From Saprospirales bacterium GYS_P2D (GTDB taxonomy: Bacteria; Bacteroidota; Bacteroidia; Chitinophagales; Saprospiraceae), in the NCBI GenBank assembly GCA_009833045.1, contig WUUP01000001.1:179586-243585 (forward strand): DNA of 64,000 nucleotides. The letters run 5' to 3'. The translations under genes and the position numbers were made by a program. Below, one piece after another: positions 25,326 through 33,442 of this stretch. How positions within the stretch are numbered: the stretch's first letter is position 1; each line of letters begins with the position of its first letter. The notes below the pieces were generated by a model. That model did not search any database, was not told the origin of the DNA, and saw nothing but the letters and a program-made list of their open reading frames with translations.

Positions 25326-28322
25326 ATGATCCGCTCTGTACTCTTAGCTCTTTTATGCATTATTATTTTCGGCGAAAGCCAAGCACAAATCGATGCTCTC
25401 CAATACCGAGAGCTTGGCCCTTACCGGGGTGGTCGAGTGACGGCGGTAGCTGGTATGACCAGTGAGCCAGGCACCTTCTACATGGGAGCTACCGGCGGTG
25501 GAGTGTGGAAGACCACCGACTATGGTGTCTCTTGGCAAAATGTCTCTGACGGATACTTTGAGACGCCATCGATAGGATCTATCGAGGTCGCTCAAAATGA
25601 TCCTAACATCATCTATGTGGGCACGGGTACTGATGGTCTCCGAAGTAATATTATAGCGGGTAAGGGTGTCTACAAATCCATAGATGCCGGTGAGAGCTGG
25701 ACTCATATAGGACTCGACGACGTAGGACAGATCGGAGCGGTACGCATCCACCCGACTAATCATAACATCGTCTACGTAGCGGCCATAGGCCAAGCTTTTC
25801 AAGCTAATGAAGAGCGAGGTCTCTACAAAACTACTGATGGTGGTCGATCATGGGAAAAAGTGCTCTATATCTCCGATGAGACGGGAATCTCCGATGTCGA
25901 GATGATGCCTACTAATCCAGAGATCCTCTATGCCGCAGCATGGAAGGCTGAGCGAAAGCCATGGACAATCATCAGTGGTGGTGCACTCTCAGAGGGCGGT
26001 ATGTATCGCTCGCTTGACGGTGGCGCTACTTGGGATACTATGAATGAGGGTATCCCTCAAGATCTCGTCGGTAAAATTGATATCGCTGTGAGCCCTGCTG
26101 ACTCTCGGATCGTATACGCACTCATAGAGGCTCCGCTCAAAGAAGGTGGCCTCTACCGATCTACTGATCAAGGCGCATCATTCACTCAGATGTCGGATCA
26201 TAGTGGCATCAGAAATCGCCCATTTTACTACACTAATATCAAGGTCGATCCGACTGATGCGGATATCATCTACTCGATGGCTGGCCCCTATGATAAGTCT
26301 ACCGATGGTGGCAAAACCTGGAAGCGCATCTCCTCGCCTCATGGTGACAATCATGACATGTGGATCAATCCTGAAAACCCAGATATATTTATCCAGTCTA
26401 ATGATGGTGGAGCGAATGTCACTACTAATGGTGGTAAGACTTGGTCTACTCAGCTCAATCAACCTACCGCTGAGATCTATCAGATCGCCGTCGATGATCA
26501 GCATCCCTACTGGGTATATGGAGGTCAGCAGGACAACTACTCGACGATCTCTGTACCGACGATGGCTCCATATGGCATACAGCAGCCTGGCCTCGGCTAT
26601 ATCATGAATACTGGTGGATGTGAGACAGGCCCTGCCATCCCTAAGCCCGGTGATCCTAATATTGTCTACTCTAACTGTAAAGGCCGATTTGGCGTATACG
26701 ACAAGTCAACCGGTACCGAGAAAGCTTACTACGTAGGAGCGTCCAATATGTATGGGCACAATCCTAAGGATCTGAAATATAGATTTCAGCGAGTATCTCC
26801 GATACATGTATCACCTCACGATCCGAGCATGATCTATCACTGCTCTCAGTATGTCCATCTCACCACTGATGAGGGTAAGACATGGACCACTATATCTCCA
26901 GATTTGACGGCTTTTGAGGCTGATAAGCAGGTGATCTCAGGCAGTCCCATCACTCGAGATATCACAGGAGAGGAGTTTTATAGTACGATATATGCCATCC
27001 AAGAGTCTCCGATCCAACGGGGACTCATCTGGGTCGGCGCCAATGATGGCCCCATCCATGTCACTAAAGACGGTGGCGCTAACTGGTCGGATGTCACTCC
27101 TAAAGGCCTACCAAAAGGTGGCAGAGTCGATGCCATCCAGCCATCTCATCATGACCCTGCTAAGGCCTATGCGGCCATACTTCGCTATCAGCTCGGAGAC
27201 TGGCGCCCATACATCTATCGCACCGCTGACTTTGGCAAAAACTGGACTCTCATCACCGATGGTATCCCATCTGACTATCCGTGTCGTGTCATCCGAGAAA
27301 ATCCCGATCGAGAGGGACATCTATTCGCTGGTACGGAGTATGGCATCTATATGTCCATGGATGATGGCGATAGCTGGACCTCCATCCAGCACAATCTCCC
27401 GATCACTCCGATCACAGATATGCAGATACACAGAGGCGATCTGGTCATGTCGACCATGGGACGCTCATTTTGGATATTGGACAATATCACTACGCTGAGC
27501 CAAATGCCCAGCACGAATATCACAAATACCGCTCTCTATAAGCCAAGAGATACTTACCGATATAAGTATCCATCTGGGGCACGCAGTAGTCAGATGCCAA
27601 GATATCCGAGGCCATCAGTGATCATCGACTATGCCATAGCAGACTCTGTATCTGGACCTATCGTATTAGAGATCATCGATGCAGCAGGGACCGTAGTCAA
27701 TACTTTTTATAGTAGCGAAGGCCCTAAGGCAACACCCGAAGTCACTGAAGATATGTCTATGAATCGGGTGGAATATATCATCGACAACAGTCTCTCTACT
27801 GATATCGGGCTCAATCGATATCACTGGTCTATGACAGAGTCAGGACCTTGGGATAAAAACGAAAAAAGAAGATATAAGAATGGCCCTCCAGCTGCACCTG
27901 GCATGTACACAGCACGACTCACTGTAGATAGTATGGTGATGGAGCAGGAGTTTGAGCTCCTCATAGATCCACGACTCGCCAAGCACGTCACTACCGATGA
28001 GATCATTGCACAGCTGGAGCTACATCGTCAAGTCAAAGATCTCCTCAGTGAGGCCAAACGAAAACTGGATACTCTCGAAAAAGAGAAAAAGAAACTGAAT
28101 AAGAATGCAGATCAAACAGATGAGGATATAGAGCGCTTAGCGCAAATAGACGCTATAATCTCCCAACTCAAAACTAAAGAAGGTATCTATGAACTACCAC
28201 TGCTCATAGATCAGATCTCCTATCTCTATTACATGCTCGGCGATACAGATCAGACACCTGGTCAGGATGCCTATGAGCGATATACGGAGCTGAAGGAAAT
28301 ATTTGATGGATTGGGAGAGTAA
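25326..28322 (+). CDS. Secreted sortilin/BNR-repeat propeller protein
   Basis: 998 residues from ATG 25326, chosen because it opens a signal peptide (MIRSVLLALLCIIIFGESQAQ) directly before the mature start; the earlier in-frame ATG would add 53 unconserved residues encoded in the hairpin region. The body has many Asp-box turns (S/T-x-D-G-G-x-T/S-W: KTTDGGRSW, KSIDAGESW, STDGGKTW, TKDGGANW), as in BNR/VPS10-like propellers; two propellers are likely. The start LQYRELGPYRGGRVTAV is typical of this Bacteroidota family. The C-terminus (about 900-960) is a coiled coil rich in K/E. Exported, probably periplasmic or surface; enzymatic role not established. Confidence 0.9.
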   Translation: MIRSVLLALLCIIIFGESQAQIDALQYRELGPYRGGRVTAVAGMTSEPGTFYMGATGGGVWKTTDYGVSWQNVSDGYFETPSIGSIEVAQNDPNIIYVGTGTDGLRSNIIAGKGVYKSIDAGESWTHIGLDDVGQIGAVRIHPTNHNIVYVAAIGQAFQANEERGLYKTTDGGRSWEKVLYISDETGISDVEMMPTNPEILYAAAWKAERKPWTIISGGALSEGGMYRSLDGGATWDTMNEGIPQDLVGKIDIAVSPADSRIVYALIEAPLKEGGLYRSTDQGASFTQMSDHSGIRNRPFYYTNIKVDPTDADIIYSMAGPYDKSTDGGKTWKRISSPHGDNHDMWINPENPDIFIQSNDGGANVTTNGGKTWSTQLNQPTAEIYQIAVDDQHPYWVYGGQQDNYSTISVPTMAPYGIQQPGLGYIMNTGGCETGPAIPKPGDPNIVYSNCKGRFGVYDKSTGTEKAYYVGASNMYGHNPKDLKYRFQRVSPIHVSPHDPSMIYHCSQYVHLTTDEGKTWTTISPDLTAFEADKQVISGSPITRDITGEEFYSTIYAIQESPIQRGLIWVGANDGPIHVTKDGGANWSDVTPKGLPKGGRVDAIQPSHHDPAKAYAAILRYQLGDWRPYIYRTADFGKNWTLITDGIPSDYPCRVIRENPDREGHLFAGTEYGIYMSMDDGDSWTSIQHNLPITPITDMQIHRGDLVMSTMGRSFWILDNITTLSQMPSTNITNTALYKPRDTYRYKYPSGARSSQMPRYPRPSVIIDYAIADSVSGPIVLEIIDAAGTVVNTFYSSEGPKATPEVTEDMSMNRVEYIIDNSLSTDIGLNRYHWSMTESGPWDKNEKRRYKNGPPAAPGMYTARLTVDSMVMEQEFELLIDPRLAKHVTTDEIIAQLELHRQVKDLLSEAKRKLDTLEKEKKKLNKNADQTDEDIERLAQIDAIISQLKTKEGIYELPLLIDQISYLYYMLGDTDQTPGQDAYERYTELKEIFDGLGE

Positions 28323-28378
28323 AAATGACATGGATAAATAAACCCATACATTTTTCCATATGTATCGCCCAAAAACAA

Positions 28379-28425
28379 ATGACACAATTTATATGACATA
28401 ATTTATGTCATATAAATTGTGTCAT
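28379..28425. repeat. 47-bp near-perfect inverted repeat (23-1-23)
   Basis: Arms of 23 bases are perfectly complementary around one central base; the left arm starts ATGACACAATTTATATGACA. No T-run follows on either strand. It lies 57 bases after the BNR-protein stop and 129 bases before hemC. It could end the upstream transcript by a factor-assisted route, protect its 3' end, or be an operator for the haem genes. The rest of 28323-28553 shows nothing else. Confidence 0.9.
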
Positions 28426-28553
28426 GACAACCAAGTTCTACTTACATTTATCTCACGAATATGACTGACCCCCATCTAAAAAAACGAAATAGCTCACCAC
28501 CATTTCCATATCCCCACAAAAAGCGTGACCTTCGTGAGCCATAATAAAATGAC

Positions 28554-29441
28554 ATGCTGAAAATAGGTACTCGAGGTAGCAAGCTGGCACTCTGGCAGGC
28601 CCATGATCTCCAAGCTCAACTGGCTAATATCGGAATCAACTCTGAGCTGGTGATCATCAAAACAAAAGGCGATCAAATACAAAATCTAAGTTTTGATAAG
28701 ATAGAGGGCAAGGGCTTTTTCACGAAGGAGATAGAGGATGCGCTACTCGCTCGAGAGATCAATATCGCAGTGCACTCCATGAAGGATTTACCGACAGAGA
28801 TGGTACCAGGTCTCGTGATCGGCGGCCTATCAAAGCGTGCTAATCCTGCAGACCTACTCATCATCAAGAAAGATTCCACTGATCTCAGCAGACCACTCAA
28901 AGTGAAAGAAGGTGCTATCGTCGGCACGTCGAGCATCCGTCGAAAGGTACAACTCAGGCATTTTGACGAGTCGATAGAGCTACGAGATGTGAGAGGCAAT
29001 GTCCCTACTCGCATCCAAAAAATGGTCAATGGAGACTATGACGCCATAGTCCTCGCTGCGGCAGGAGTGGAGCGTCTCGAGATTGACCTGAGCGATCATC
29101 ATGTGGTCGAGTTTCAACCAACAGAATTCGTCTCAGCGCCAGCGCAGGGAGTAGTCGCCTATCAATGTCATAAAGAAGACACCAACACACGTAAAATACT
29201 AAAGGCCATACATCAGTCCGACACAGCTAAATGCACCAATGTAGAGCGAAAAGTGCTCAACATCATGGACGGTGGCTGTCAACTACCGCTGGGTGCTTAC
29301 TGCTATCGAGATGCCAATGGCTACTATCACTGCTATGCTGCCTACACCTCTGATATCGCTGCTCCGCTGCGCCATGCACAGGTATCGCAGAGTACATTTG
29401 AGGGTATCGCAGAGGAGATTGTTTCACAGTTAACTGCTTAG
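28554..29441 (+). CDS. hemC: Hydroxymethylbilane synthase (porphobilinogen deaminase)
   Basis: 295 residues. Condenses four porphobilinogens to hydroxymethylbilane, the third step of haem synthesis from 5-aminolevulinate. Start LKIGTRGSKLALWQA is the family N-terminus. HSMKDLP (74-80), TSSIRRKVQL (125-134) and LRDVRGNVPTRIQKM (143-157) are the substrate/cofactor-binding segments. Cys242 in MDGGCQLPLG carries the dipyrromethane cofactor. The length is normal. It is followed three bases later by an exonuclease-like gene and then hemD, so one transcript is likely. Confidence 0.97.
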   Translation: MLKIGTRGSKLALWQAHDLQAQLANIGINSELVIIKTKGDQIQNLSFDKIEGKGFFTKEIEDALLAREINIAVHSMKDLPTEMVPGLVIGGLSKRANPADLLIIKKDSTDLSRPLKVKEGAIVGTSSIRRKVQLRHFDESIELRDVRGNVPTRIQKMVNGDYDAIVLAAAGVERLEIDLSDHHVVEFQPTEFVSAPAQGVVAYQCHKEDTNTRKILKAIHQSDTAKCTNVERKVLNIMDGGCQLPLGAYCYRDANGYYHCYAAYTSDIAAPLRHAQVSQSTFEGIAEEIVSQLTA

Positions 29442-29444
29442 TCT

Positions 29445-30041
29445 ATGTATCTCATTTTTGACAGCTCTGCTAATGGCAAACCAAAGTCCTATAAGGCGCC
29501 ACTCGATGATTTATTCAATTGGCCACGCCTGATCCACTTGAGTTGGATCGTACTTGATGCAGATCTCAAGCCTAAGCATGACTTCAATTTTCTCATCAAG
29601 CCAGAGGGATTCAGCGTCACTGATGCAGCGAAAAAACAACATCACTTGCTGGAGGAAAACTTTGAGGAAAATGGTGAGAAGCTAAAGACAGTCTTAGAAA
29701 AATTCAGCGAAGACGTTAAGGCCTGTGACTATGTATTTTCACATAATCTCAACTACAATGAAGGGATCGTCGGATCAGAGTTTTATCGCTGTTCGATGTC
29801 CAGTCCGCTGATCGCTGCGGATAAGTATTGTCTCATGCATGAAGGCACCTACTACTGTAAAATACCTGGCAAGAGAGGCTACAAGTGGCCTACCCTACAG
29901 GAGATGCACAGTCGAGTATTTCAGCAGGGCTTCACTCCGGCGAATAATGCTCGAGCTGATGTCATCGCTGCTACTCGATGCTTTATAGCACTCAAGCGTG
30001 CTCGAGCATTTGAGGATATCTTCTTTGATGATGAAGACTAA
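29445..30041 (+). CDS. DEDD exonuclease-like protein with substituted active site
   Basis: 198 residues, clearly in the DnaQ-like 3'-5' exonuclease family by overall pattern: LIFDSSANGKP (Exo I), VFSHNLNYNEGIVGSEF (Exo II), WPTLQEMHSRVF and NNARADVIAATRCF (Exo III). Compared with the Bacteroidota family form I know (FDTETTG, HNIDFD, HNAxADVxAT), three catalytic positions are changed: Glu to Ser8, Asp to Asn105 and His to Asn167. Asp6 and Asp172 remain. It is therefore probably inactive as a nuclease, or uses a different chemistry. The gene is sandwiched between hemC (3 bases) and hemD (11-base overlap), so co-transcription is near certain. Confidence 0.75.
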   Translation: MYLIFDSSANGKPKSYKAPLDDLFNWPRLIHLSWIVLDADLKPKHDFNFLIKPEGFSVTDAAKKQHHLLEENFEENGEKLKTVLEKFSEDVKACDYVFSHNLNYNEGIVGSEFYRCSMSSPLIAADKYCLMHEGTYYCKIPGKRGYKWPTLQEMHSRVFQQGFTPANNARADVIAATRCFIALKRARAFEDIFFDDED

Positions 30042-30720
30042 GGTATTCGTATCGAGATACTTAGCAGAGGAGAGTCCTCTTTTGGCCTATTTACGTAGTG
30101 AGCAGATAGAGTTCCAGGCCGAGTCATTGATAGCATTTACAGATGTTTCGTTTGATCTTCCATTGACAGATTGGCTATTCTTTTATAGTAAGAAAGGGGT
30201 TCAACATTTCTTGAATCAAGCTGCGCTAAAAGATCTCGAGTCATATCATATCGCTTGCTATGGAGGAGGCACGTCACGCTACTTTGAGTCTGTCACAGAT
30301 CGCACTGCGGATTTCGTAGGTACAGGTATCAGTGATACGACCTTAGCCCCTCTACTTGATGCTATCGGCGATGACTCCATCGCATTCGTACATGGTCAGC
30401 GCTCAGTCCGAGCTGTAGAAAAGAAACTTCCTAATCACATCAATCACTCCAGCGTTGTGGTTTATGACAATCAGCAGCGCACTGATGTAGCCCTCTCACA
30501 CTATGACATAGCCCTCATGACCAGCCCGATGAACTATCGAGCCTTCATCGCTAATGGTGGCAGCACAGATCACATCATCGCCATCGGGCCTACTACCGCA
30601 GCAGCTATAGAGCAGCACAACCTTCAAAAAAGTATTGAAATCAAATCGCTGCACAGCGCCCATTCGCCCTCCGAGGCGGCGATGCTGAATCTACTGAAGT
30701 CCTTGATATGGCAGACTTAG
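30031..30720 (+). CDS. hemD: Uroporphyrinogen-III synthase
   Basis: 229 residues from ATG 30031 (an ATG at 30028 is equally possible; a GTG at 29998 lies inside the preceding gene). Cyclises hydroxymethylbilane to uroporphyrinogen III with inversion of ring D. The family is weakly conserved; recognition rests on KVFVSRYLAEESPLLAYL at the start, LFFYSKKGVQHFL (S/T-K-x-G/A-V motif), and ALMTSPMNYRAFI and IIAIGPTTAAAIEQ in the second lobe, plus position next to hemC. It ends overlapping the 3' end of the convergent 4-hydroxybutyryl-CoA dehydratase gene by four bases. Confidence 0.88.
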   Translation: MKTKVFVSRYLAEESPLLAYLRSEQIEFQAESLIAFTDVSFDLPLTDWLFFYSKKGVQHFLNQAALKDLESYHIACYGGGTSRYFESVTDRTADFVGTGISDTTLAPLLDAIGDDSIAFVHGQRSVRAVEKKLPNHINHSSVVVYDNQQRTDVALSHYDIALMTSPMNYRAFIANGGSTDHIIAIGPTTAAAIEQHNLQKSIEIKSLHSAHSPSEAAMLNLLKSLIWQT

Positions 30721-32228
30721 GCTTCTGGCACTCTGAATACTCGCTCAAAATATCCTGTCAGTTCATCTATGGTCTCACGCTCATCGATCGAGTCAATACC
30801 TGCGAGCACTCTTGATAGTCTTTTCTTGTACTCGAGCTGCATAGCCCGTCCGATCTGTATACGCTGCGCCTGAGGAGATCCAGCTCCATGCATGCTCTCC
30901 GTAAGATAGCCTACGGCATTGCGCCCCAGCGTCATATTCTCGATGAGACGCAGCATACGCATACGATCTTCGACAGGGACCGACTCTTTAGCTTTGAGGT
31001 ACTTCTTGATGAGCGCTCCGATCTCAGGATGATTGAGATCTGCCTCTGATGGCATAGTCACCATCATACCTCCGGCCAGATCCTGAGCAAGCCGAGCGAT
31101 CTCGTAGGGCAGCTTAGTCACGTGATGTTTGCAGACATTAGCGATCATGTCATCGCAGAGATAGCAGCCTGACTTGGTGGCATAGCCCTGATAGCTCGCA
31201 GCTATACCTGTCGCATAGATCGTCTCATTGAGATGAGTCATCTCGACCAGTTTATCCTTGATGTGAGAGGCTTTGGGCACACCATTCATTTCGGCGATAT
31301 TGGCTGCAGCCCCAATGAGCACATCCCCTACTCCACTTTTGCACACATAGCTACGGCGATGATAGGCAGTGAATCGCTCAACGAGCAAAGCTGCATAGTC
31401 ATACTCCCCATCCATGAAGATCCGCTCATGAGGTATGAAGACCTCATCGAAAATCACCATCGCCTCTTGGCCTCCATAGAGATTATTGCCAGTATCTATA
31501 GAGCCACCCTCCATCGCTCTCATATCACAGCTCTGACGACCATAGATATAGGTGATACCCTCTGCATCGACAGGCACCGCTCCGATGATAGCATAGTCTC
31601 GATCGGCCTCACTGAGGCGCATCGTCGGCATGACGAGCATCCAGTGACTATTGACACAGCCCGTCTGATGTGCCTTAGCTCCAGAGATATAGACACCTTG
31701 GTCATCTCGACGTACTACTCTGACAAACATGTCAGGATCAGCCTGCTGATGTGGAGCCAGACTACGATCTCCTTTGACATCAGTCATGGCACCGCCCACT
31801 ACATAGTTGTGCCGATGCATATCTGTCAAGAAGGTCTTAAATCGATCGTGATAGGCTGTACCATGAGCCTCGTCCATCTCGTAGGTGGTAGAGTACAGCG
31901 CATTTGACGCATCCATCCCTACGCACCGCTGAAAGCAGGTACCTGTATTCTGTCCAAGCTTTCGCTGCATTTTGTTTTGCAAGACCAGATCACGAGTGCT
32001 CGTACAGATATTGAGAAATCGACTGACCCGCTCTCCAGTGAATGGCGAAATAACAGTCGCCAGCTCAGGAGCACGCACACCCAGATCATAGGTCTCCGCC
32101 ACCGCATTGATAGAAGGGCGCATGATCGGATGATCTACAGGCTCCTCTACCCGCTCTCCAAAAAGATATACTTTTAGATTTCGACCTCTGAGAGAGTCGA
32201 TGTACTGATCGCCTGTTTCGATTTTCAT
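30717..32228 (-). CDS. abfD: 4-hydroxybutyryl-CoA dehydratase / vinylacetyl-CoA isomerase
   Basis: 503 residues from ATG 32228, which opens MKIETGDQYIDSLRGRNLKV; an earlier frame would overlap the crotonase gene. By family knowledge this FAD and [4Fe-4S] enzyme converts 4-hydroxybutyryl-CoA to crotonyl-CoA and isomerises vinylacetyl-CoA. Cluster ligands C98 and C102 (TCFQRC) are present, as are T189, E255 and the C-terminal TESMHGAGSPQAQR. The third and fourth ligands are H290 and C296 in HRRSYVC, so the spacing is one residue shorter than the clostridial H292/C299 pair. KASHIKDKLVEMTHLNETIY and the C-terminal third match the clostridial enzyme closely, which separates it from the related HpaB hydroxylases. 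It follows the crotonase gene by 10 bases in one operon. Confidence 0.88.
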   Translation of the reverse strand: MKIETGDQYIDSLRGRNLKVYLFGERVEEPVDHPIMRPSINAVAETYDLGVRAPELATVISPFTGERVSRFLNICTSTRDLVLQNKMQRKLGQNTGTCFQRCVGMDASNALYSTTYEMDEAHGTAYHDRFKTFLTDMHRHNYVVGGAMTDVKGDRSLAPHQQADPDMFVRVVRRDDQGVYISGAKAHQTGCVNSHWMLVMPTMRLSEADRDYAIIGAVPVDAEGITYIYGRQSCDMRAMEGGSIDTGNNLYGGQEAMVIFDEVFIPHERIFMDGEYDYAALLVERFTAYHRRSYVCKSGVGDVLIGAAANIAEMNGVPKASHIKDKLVEMTHLNETIYATGIAASYQGYATKSGCYLCDDMIANVCKHHVTKLPYEIARLAQDLAGGMMVTMPSEADLNHPEIGALIKKYLKAKESVPVEDRMRMLRLIENMTLGRNAVGYLTESMHGAGSPQAQRIQIGRAMQLEYKKRLSRVLAGIDSIDERETIDELTGYFERVFRVPEA

Positions 32229-32238
32229 TTTTGTAACT

Positions 32239-33036
32239 TTATTTCCCTTCAAATTTTGGTTTTCGCTTTTGGATGAATGCCATTACGCCTTCACTAAAGT
32301 CCTTGCTTACGAGACATTTAGCTTGATTTTCAGCTTCATAGATAGTGTTTTCATACAGAGAATGAGATACCGCATGATGGAGATCTCGCTTAGTGATGGC
32401 CATTGCTATCGGTGCTTTTTGAGCGAGCTGTTCGGCCCACTTTTGTGCTTCCTCCATGATAGATGCTGGCGGTGCTATACGATTACACAGTCCGAGACGG
32501 TGACATTCTTGAGCAGAGATCTTATCACCACTGGTGACGATCTCATAGGCCTTACTATATCCTACTGCTCTCACTATGAGCCAGCCTGCGCCACCGTCGG
32601 GTCCAAGCCCAATATTGATAAAAGGATATCTCAGTACTGCATCCTCTGCCATGATACGCAGATCACAGGCTAAGGCAAAAGCCAATGACACACCCGACAC
32701 CGCACCATGTATCGCAGCGATGACAGGCACATCGAGATGCATGATCTTTTTGACGATAGATCCATAGTACATCGGTATATACTCCACCACCTCCGCAGCG
32801 GACTGTATATTCATGCTTTTCAGGTCTGCCCCTGCACTAAATCCTGGGTCTGCTCCTCGGAGCACTACTGCCCGTACAGAGCTGTCAAATTTAGCATTGT
32901 CTAATCCCTGTAGTAGTCCGAGCGTTAAGTCATGATTGACACTATTGTACCGATCGGGACGATTGAGGGTGATGTAAGCGACATTGTTTTCTGTATGATA
33001 GAGTACCGATTCGTTGGGCATGTGTGATTCACTCAT
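32239..33036 (-). CDS. Enoyl-CoA hydratase/isomerase family protein, PaaG-like
   Basis: 265 residues, crotonase fold: LNRPDRYNSV, SAGADLKSM (oxyanion loop) and ALACDLRIMAEDAV. The two catalytic Glu of true hydratases are replaced (Ser117 and Phe139 at the matching positions), while Asp147 in GLGPDGGAGW is kept, as in PaaG-type isomerases. An isomerase activity is therefore more likely than hydration. Start at 33036, with a second ATG at codon 6. It is the first gene of a two-gene operon with 4-hydroxybutyryl-CoA dehydratase. The other phenylacetate (paa) genes are absent here. Confidence 0.88.
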   Translation of the reverse strand: MSESHMPNESVLYHTENNVAYITLNRPDRYNSVNHDLTLGLLQGLDNAKFDSSVRAVVLRGADPGFSAGADLKSMNIQSAAEVVEYIPMYYGSIVKKIMHLDVPVIAAIHGAVSGVSLAFALACDLRIMAEDAVLRYPFINIGLGPDGGAGWLIVRAVGYSKAYEIVTSGDKISAQECHRLGLCNRIAPPASIMEEAQKWAEQLAQKAPIAMAITKRDLHHAVSHSLYENTIYEAENQAKCLVSKDFSEGVMAFIQKRKPKFEGK

Positions 33037-33112
33037 TAGTCAGGTAGTATGATAAGACTAAATGTAAGGAAGGTATGTGAATGAATCGTGGATAATAATT
33101 GACGAAAGGCCA

Positions 33113-33156
33113 TAAAAAAAGTGAGCGGCTCTGAAGGTTACATCACAAAGCCGCTC
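33113..33156 (-). terminator. Strong rho-independent terminator with no assigned gene
   Basis: On the minus strand GAGCGGCT ... AGCCGCTC (33156-33149 with 33130-33123) is followed after two bases by TTTTTTT. It faces a transcript coming from the right, where the only annotated gene (the giant kinase, from 33443) runs the other way. The transcript it ends must therefore begin within about 33160-33440. Confidence 0.8.
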
Positions 33157-33165
33157 TCCAATTGA

Positions 33166-33231
33166 TTACATATATCGTGGATCTAAGTCGAATTTTAATT
33201 TGAAGTCTGTTAAGGTCTTGTTGACTTTCAT
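33166..33231 (-). CDS. Possible 21-residue peptide before the orphan terminator
   Basis: ATG 33231 to TAA 33166, peptide beginning MKVNKTLTDFKLKF and ending DPRYM, just ahead of the orphan terminator. No ribosome-binding site is expected in this phylum, and no TAnnTTTG box was found upstream. A competing 73-codon frame overlaps it and runs into the terminator stem. It may be a real short gene, or the transcript may be a non-coding RNA. Confidence 0.2.
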   Translation of the reverse strand: MKVNKTLTDFKLKFDLDPRYM

Positions 33232-33269
33232 ACATAAGACGATCATATAAACCAGTGTCACATGTGGCT

Positions 33270-33301
33270 TGTAGAGTTTTTGTAGTATAATGTAGAGTTT
33301 T
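33270..33301. promoter_or_regulatory. 11-bp direct repeats spaced 21 bp
   Basis: TGTAGAGTTTT occurs at 33270-33280 and again at 33291-33301. The 21-bp centre spacing equals two helical turns, as in many response-regulator and LytTR-type sites. It lies in the 406-bp divergent region between the crotonase operon and the giant kinase gene. Confidence 0.5.
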
Positions 33302-33384
33302 GATAGATAGCCGACACATAAGTGTATGTGATGTGTATTGTGTCTGTATAGTATGGGACATCACCAGCGCAAAGCCAATAGCTG

Positions 33385-33392
33385 TAACTTTG
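33385..33392 (+). promoter_or_regulatory. Putative -7 box (TAACTTTG) of giant kinase gene
   Basis: TAACTTTG fits TAnnTTTG exactly and lies 51 bases upstream of ATG 33443. It is inside the longer open frame that begins at 33338, which supports the downstream start. The -33 element is not clear. Confidence 0.5.
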
Positions 33393-33442
33393 TATCACTG
33401 ACATCCCATCACAATGCATTTAACCAAACAAACACCCAGCAA

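Noticed and set aside
30717-32228. 4-hydroxyphenylacetate 3-monooxygenase (HpaB)
   Set aside because: Same superfamily, but the CxxxC, THLNETxY and TESMHGAGSPQAQR segments and the HRRSYVC ligand site point to 4-hydroxybutyryl-CoA dehydratase; no hpa genes or flavin reductase nearby.
32239-33036. True enoyl-CoA hydratase completing crotonyl-CoA breakdown
   Set aside because: Both catalytic glutamates are absent, so a simple hydratase role for the dehydratase product is not supported.
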